Source: Pararoseomonas sp. SCSIO 73927 (GTDB taxonomy: Bacteria; Pseudomonadota; Alphaproteobacteria; Acetobacterales; Acetobacteraceae). From it: a stretch of 64,000 nt of DNA. Positions 60,122 through 64,000 of the stretch are shown in pieces. The position numbers and the translations under genes are program-made. Position 1 is the first letter of the stretch. Each line of letters starts with the position of its first letter. The notes below the pieces were generated by a model. That model was not told the DNA's origin. It did not search any database and was given only the letters and a program-made list of their open reading frames with translations. The stretch is from assembly GCF_037040815.1 (NCBI RefSeq), contig NZ_CP146232.1:4124001-4188000 (forward strand). Direction: 5' to 3'.

Positions 60122-60403
60122 TTAGTCTGAACCCAAGAGCCCGCGCGGCGCCGACCCCTTCCGGGCCAGTAGGCGCTCGCCGAAGCCGTCATCCTCAAGG
60201 ACCACCTTCGCCAGGGCATAGGTCAGCAGCTCCGCGGGATCAGTGATGCCAGTCAACTTCATGGCGGTATCAATGAGCGGCTTGGAAAATTCGCCACCGA
60301 AAGCGCGGAGCTTCGGCCCCTTCAGAAGGCCGGCGTCAGAGGCCGTCTGCCACAAGCCCGCCTGCCGAGGCGTCGTGCTGGGGCACGATACCGGATCAGT
60401 CAT
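60122..60403 (-). CDS. Hypothetical small protein
   Basis: 93 residues from ATG 60,403 with the strong ribosome site GGAGGGG right upstream. MTDPVSCPSTTPRQAGLWQ, then KGPKLRAFGGEFSKPLIDTAMKLTGITDPAELLTYALAKVVLEDDGFGERLLARKG. The central part resembles a helical hairpin. No family recognised. Its start has better evidence than most small frames here. Confidence 0.6.
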   Translation of the reverse strand: MTDPVSCPSTTPRQAGLWQTASDAGLLKGPKLRAFGGEFSKPLIDTAMKLTGITDPAELLTYALAKVVLEDDGFGERLLARKGSAPRGLLGSD

Positions 60404-60862
60404 GCTCCCCTCCAAAAGGCATCAACTTGATTTGTGATTTACGGGGCGTGTAGTCAGACCGCGAGGAGCAAGCAGCATAAGAAGCAGTCCTGAGAAGATT
60501 GGACGCGACGGAAAGCTTATCCGGCCACACCGAATGAGACCCAGATCTCGTCAATTACCAAACGGACCCGCAGGTGACATGTCGGGGTTTGGCCGATAAC
60601 GGAATGGGCGCTTCCGGGACGGTGCTGGTGAAAACCGGCCGTCAGTACATGGGCAGTTCGCGCCTTGAGGCTCTTCTCCAAAGGGTTGAGCGCGCGTTCC
60701 GCGTCTCAGACTCGCTCCCCGGCCTGCACCAAACCAGATTGGCGTGCTCAAATATTCCGCACTCTGGTACCAGCTTCGGCTACCTTCCGGAGGCAATTGG
60801 TTTCGATGAGCGCAGCGCTGTGGACCCGCAGGTTGGTCCTGCGGGTCCACGTGTCAGTCCGC
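60404..60862. other. 459-base gene-free region
   Basis: No gene found. It contains the terminator hairpin at its right end (60,820-60,850) and an isolated copy of GGACCCGCAGG near 60,564. Lower GC than surrounding genes, possibly decayed DNA. Confidence 0.45.
60820..60850 (-). terminator. Terminator hairpin of the esterase-PRC gene
   Basis: GTGGACCCGCAGG and CCTGCGGGTCCAC, 13-bp perfect arms with a five-base loop, just past the esterase stop codon on the minus strand. Confidence 0.7.
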
Positions 60863-62371
60863 CTAGTTCCGGAGCAGCTGCAGATTGTCGCCCAGGCCCT
60901 GCTGCCGGCCGAGGTCGCCCAGCTTGTCGCGCTCGTAGCGGGGCAGGGCCTCCAGCTGCTCGCGCGTCATGCTGAGGTGCCCCTTGCCGTCGGCGGCGAA
61001 CTGGATCCGCTCCATCGGGATGATCGCGCTGCGCTGGCCGATGCCGAGGAAGCCGCCCCACTCGACCACGGCGCCACGAACGCGCCCGGTTCCGTCCACG
61101 ACGAGGTTTTCGATCTCGCCCGCCTTCTGGTCGTTCGCGCCGACCAGGTTGGTGCCGATCAGCCGGCCCGCCTCCTCGCGGCTGAGCGACGGCACGGCGG
61201 CCGGGCTCGCCGGGGCATTCGTGGCCACGGGCTGGGCCGGTGCCGGCGCCTGGCCGCCCAGGGCCGGGCGTAGCCGCTCGACCGCGAAGGCCTGCGCCTG
61301 CTGCGCACCCTGCACCACCGTCGCCATCCCGAAGAACTCGTGGGTGGTGCCGGGGAAGGTGCGCTGCTGCACGTCCACGCCCGCCTCGCGCAGGCGCGTC
61401 GTGAGGGTCTCGCCCTCGCTCCGCAGAGGGTCGATCTGGGCCGAGACGATCGTCACCGGCGGCAGCCCGCGCAGGTCGTTGCGGCCGACGAGGTTGATCC
61501 GGGGGTCCTGGGCCTGGGCCTGGCTCTCAAGGGCGTTCTTGACGAACCACTCCATCGAGCCCCGCGAGAGCGGCAGCGCGTTGGCGTTCTCCTGATAGGA
61601 GGGCGTGTTCATGTCGGCGCCCGCCACCGGGTAGACGGCGAGGACGTGGTCCGGGCGGGTCAGATTGCCGTCCCGGGCCGCGATGGCGACGTTGATGGCG
61701 AGGTTGCCGCCCGCGCTCTCGCCGGCGACGGCGAGCCGCTCCGGATTGACGCCGAGCTGACGGGCATTGGCGAGCGCCCAGCGATAGGCCGCGACAGCGT
61801 CATCATGGGCCGCAGGGAAGCGGTTCTCCGGTCCCTGGCGGTAGTGCACGGACAGCACCGCGGCGCCGGTCATGGCGGCCAGGGCGCGCGGCGTCGCGTC
61901 GTAGGTGTCGAGGTCGGCGACGACCCAGCCGCCGCCGTGCCAGTAGACGATCAGCGGCAAGGGCGCGGCGCCGGCCGGCCGGTTGCCGGGCGTGTAGAGG
62001 CGCGCGGGCAGCTGACCGGCCGCGCCGTCCACCTGCAGGTCGCGGGTCTGCACCGCCGCGACGGCCGGCGGCATCTGGATGCCGCGATCGCTCATCACGC
62101 GCTTCACGGCATCCGCCGGGGTGGCCTGACGGCGCGCCTCGGTGGGCGAGAGCGTCTCGAAGGGCTTGGCGCCGAGCGCGGTCAGGGTCTGGAGCACCGC
62201 GGCCATGTCCGGGGCCGGGCTGGCCGGCCCGGCCGCCGGCTGCGCCGCCATGGTCGGGGACGCGGCCGGCTGGGCATGGAGCGCCTGCCCCATCCCGCTC
62301 AGGGCAAGGCAGCCCGCCGTGGTGCCGGCAAGGAGGGCGGCCCGGAGGCCTCGGGCGGTGAATGCGGTCAT
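60863..62371 (-). CDS. Secreted alpha/beta-hydrolase (HSL-type esterase) fused to a PRC-barrel domain
   Basis: 502 residues (518 from an ATG at 62,419). After a signal peptide (ALLAGTTAGCLALSGMGQALHA) comes a hormone-sensitive-lipase-type hydrolase: YWHGGGWVVADLDTYD as oxyanion motif, GESAGGNLAINVA with the nucleophile Ser, VSAQIDPLRSEGE with Asp and FPGTTHEFFGM with His. A Pro/Ala linker (residues ~370-400) leads to a PRC-barrel (EEAGRLIGTNLVGANDQKAGEIENLVVDGTGRVRGAVVEWGGFLGIGQRSAIIPMERIQF). PRC barrels bind partners or are found in photosynthetic and ribosome-maturation proteins; an exported esterase with one is unusual. Confidence 0.88.
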   Translation of the reverse strand: MTAFTARGLRAALLAGTTAGCLALSGMGQALHAQPAASPTMAAQPAAGPASPAPDMAAVLQTLTALGAKPFETLSPTEARRQATPADAVKRVMSDRGIQMPPAVAAVQTRDLQVDGAAGQLPARLYTPGNRPAGAAPLPLIVYWHGGGWVVADLDTYDATPRALAAMTGAAVLSVHYRQGPENRFPAAHDDAVAAYRWALANARQLGVNPERLAVAGESAGGNLAINVAIAARDGNLTRPDHVLAVYPVAGADMNTPSYQENANALPLSRGSMEWFVKNALESQAQAQDPRINLVGRNDLRGLPPVTIVSAQIDPLRSEGETLTTRLREAGVDVQQRTFPGTTHEFFGMATVVQGAQQAQAFAVERLRPALGGQAPAPAQPVATNAPASPAAVPSLSREEAGRLIGTNLVGANDQKAGEIENLVVDGTGRVRGAVVEWGGFLGIGQRSAIIPMERIQFAADGKGHLSMTREQLEALPRYERDKLGDLGRQQGLGDNLQLLRN

Positions 62372-62443
62372 GCGGGTGAGCTTCTCCGGCGGTCTGTCGG
62401 GAGGCACCGCGTCCTGCATCGGCGCTGGCCTCCTCGGACGCGC

Positions 62444-63496
62444 CTAAGTCTCATCCGGGTGGAGGGTTCCGCTCGTGGCAGGTGAACTGGACGCTGCGCC
62501 GGGTTTCTGGACGCCCTGCCGGCCAGAAGGATTCGTCACGACCTCGCCGCTCCGGGTGGATCTGGTATCCGGCGCCTTCGGCCAGGTCTGACCACTCAGG
62601 CTGCGGAGGATGGCCGGGTCCACTCCATGGCTGGCGCGGAAGGCCCGCGAGAGTGACGAGGGATCGGCATAGCCGACGGCCGCTGCAACGGCCTTCAACG
62701 GCAGGTCGGTGGTTTGAAGAAGGCGTGCGGCCGCACGAAGCCGCACCGACTGGACGAACTCCATGGGCCCGCCACCAAGTGCCCGCGCGAAATGGTCGGC
62801 GAAGGAGGCCCGGCTCATCCCGGCCTTCTCGGCGAGGCTCGCGACCGTATGGGGCACGCCAGGGTTCTCCAGCACCGTCAGGGCAGCACGGGCGAGGCGA
62901 GGATCCCCAGGGAGTGACGAGGCGAGCAGGCCGTGGTCCCGGCGGCGGAGTTGGCCCCGTAGAAGGGCGACGAGACAGGCCTTCATCAGCGCCTCGGTCA
63001 TCGCCGCGGTGCCAAGGCCGGGCGCCGCGACCTCCGCCCGCATGAGGTCAAAGATGCGCTGGCCCGCCTCATCGGGCGGCATCTCCACCACCGCTTCGGT
63101 CAGCAGGTCGAAGAGGCCGAGGGCACGTCTATCAGGGGCCGGGATGGAGCCGCACAGGAGGAGCGTTCCGGGGCTGTCGCCGGCCACGAACGCCGCGAGC
63201 CCGTCCGCGAAAGGGCCGCAGTGGTCCTCCGCACTCGCCTCCCGCGCTCCGGGCCAGGCATCGCCGACGACATGGGCTTGCCGGGGTGGCACGACGATGA
63301 TGCTGCCCGGCGAGTAGGGCAGCGGGGCGGCATTGCCGACCTGCACGGTTCCGGACCCGGATAGCACGTGGTGGACCGTCACGGTCTCGAAGGGCGCGAA
63401 AGCGAGGCGCCAGCCCTGCCCGATGGTGCAGACCGAAGTGGAGTGGAGATGGACGGCGAGCGCCGTCAGGAGCCGGTCGTGGCTGGTCGCTGTCAT
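62444..63496 (-). CDS. AraC-family transcriptional regulator with cupin sensor domain
   Basis: 350 residues. N-terminal cupin_6-like part (GWRLAFAPFETVTVHHVLSGSGTVQVG, LPYSPGSIIVVPPRQAHVV); the C-terminal AraC DNA-binding domain has VASLAEKAGMSRASFADHFARALGGGPMEFVQSVRLRAAARLLQTTDLPLKAVAAAVGYADPSSLSRAFRASHG. The last 55 residues are an extra tail. Next to the esterase gene on the same strand, 25 bases before the longer esterase start, so the two may be co-expressed, and the regulator may control the DoxX gene upstream too. Confidence 0.92.
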   Translation of the reverse strand: MTATSHDRLLTALAVHLHSTSVCTIGQGWRLAFAPFETVTVHHVLSGSGTVQVGNAAPLPYSPGSIIVVPPRQAHVVGDAWPGAREASAEDHCGPFADGLAAFVAGDSPGTLLLCGSIPAPDRRALGLFDLLTEAVVEMPPDEAGQRIFDLMRAEVAAPGLGTAAMTEALMKACLVALLRGQLRRRDHGLLASSLPGDPRLARAALTVLENPGVPHTVASLAEKAGMSRASFADHFARALGGGPMEFVQSVRLRAAARLLQTTDLPLKAVAAAVGYADPSSLSRAFRASHGVDPAILRSLSGQTWPKAPDTRSTRSGEVVTNPSGRQGVQKPGAASSSPATSGTLHPDET

Positions 63497-63651
63497 GCCC
63501 TGGCCTCAGTTTGCAGCGAAGACCCATCCTCAGCCGCGGCGACGAGGCAACGCGGCACGCTGGATCTGGCTGCCGGTCCTGGCACAAAGGCGCCGGGTCC
63601 GGATCCCCGCCGCGATCGATGGTCCCCCTCGCTCCGAGATCCGCGCGGAGT

Positions 63652-64000
63652 TCAGGGATGTTTCGTGATCTCACCCGCCCAGCCGCGCCGTGGCCTGAAC
63701 GGCCAGTCCACGATGCCGCCCGCAAAGAGCGCCCACCACACGATCACGGGCTGCAGTGCCAAGCGTGGCACATGGTACCACCAGCCGAGCTGGACCTCCC
63801 CCGACGGGAGCCCGGCGATCGCGTGCTTGACGTTCGCGGGGAAGACCAGGACGGCGTAGAGAGCGAGCCCGATCGCCGCCGCACGTCGAAGCCGGCCGCT
63901 CATCAGGCCCACCGCGCCGGCGATCTCACAGAGGCCGGTGAGCAGGATGACCTGCCGCGGAAAGGGCACCCACTCCGGCGTGATCAGGAGGAAGGGATCC
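63652..64000 (-). CDS. DoxX-family membrane protein, N-terminus cut by window end
   Basis: The frame is open to the right edge (DPFLLITPEWVPFPRQVILLTGLCEIAGAVGLMSG...), so at least 115 residues are present and the start lies outside. Two or three hydrophobic segments (VILLTGLCEIAGAVGLM, AAAIGLALYAVLVFPANV, VIVWWALFAGGI) and the PEWVPFPRQ opening fit DoxX-type four-helix membrane proteins. Function in the family is poorly defined; some members relate to redox or stress response. Confidence 0.8.
   Translation of the reverse strand, partial: DPFLLITPEWVPFPRQVILLTGLCEIAGAVGLMSGRLRRAAAIGLALYAVLVFPANVKHAIAGLPSGEVQLGWWYHVPRLALQPVIVWWALFAGGIVDWPFRPRRGWAGEITKHP

Noticed and set aside
60551-60850. 99-codon minus-strand frame in the gap before the esterase
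   Set aside because: Covers a terminator hairpin and has no coding signature.

Overview
The window looks like chromosomal DNA of a very GC-rich (around 70 percent) alphaproteobacterium. Several tripartite-tricarboxylate (Bug) receptors, many LysR regulators and a sterol-desaturase-type membrane oxygenase suggest Acetobacteraceae, Roseomonas-like. The genus is an inference from gene content and base composition, not a database result. No rRNA or tRNA gene was recognised.

Region 1 (1-15,140) is the tail of a surface-polysaccharide locus: an FkbM methyltransferase end, an O-antigen-ligase-like membrane protein and a GH10 xylanase. A TRAP-type periplasmic binding protein follows, directly upstream of a hybrid histidine kinase, then an M19 dipeptidase, a serine hydrolase, msrA-msrB, a beta-propeller protein, a polysaccharide deacetylase, a sterol-desaturase-family protein and a luciferase-like monooxygenase. 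Region 2 (15,140-25,100) concerns methionine and branched-chain amino acids: a cobalamin riboswitch-metE-metF unit, a five-gene Liv-type ABC transporter, and a second B12-independent methionine-synthase-like gene with its own cobalamin riboswitch on the other strand. Region 3 (25,400-30,400) has a PCu(A)C copper chaperone, a MntR-type repressor and a divergent four-gene Mn/Zn ABC transporter with a candidate MntR box between them. Region 4 (30,450-42,900) contains small LysR-controlled cassettes. One encodes a fusion of an HMG-CoA-lyase-like enzyme with a family III CoA-transferase, next to a Bug receptor and a gamma-carbonic-anhydrase-like protein. Another LysR gene is frameshifted.

Region 5 (about 42,950-56,900) is a foreign island with visibly lower GC. 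It holds a DnaG zinc-finger/nuclease chimera followed by an AAA ATPase, a MOBQ-type relaxase with candidate oriT-like repeats, a RepB-like primase, a degenerate TOPRIM protein, a XRE regulator, an orphan Vsr endonuclease, and an AbrB/ParS-like composite antitoxin followed by a DEDDh exonuclease. No integrase, partitioning gene or complete conjugation apparatus is visible, so it looks like a mobilizable plasmid remnant or a passively integrated element.

Region 6 (56,900-64,000) returns to host-like sequence: a DapA-family lyase and Bug receptor divergent from a LysR gene, an esterase fused to a PRC-barrel, an AraC regulator and the start of a DoxX-family gene cut by the window end.

The best candidates for undescribed systems are the zinc-finger-nuclease/AAA pair (43,348-45,783) and the composite antitoxin/exonuclease/small-ORF operon (55,483-56,846). 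The paired riboswitches and the lyase-CoA-transferase fusion are the clearest individual biological stories.
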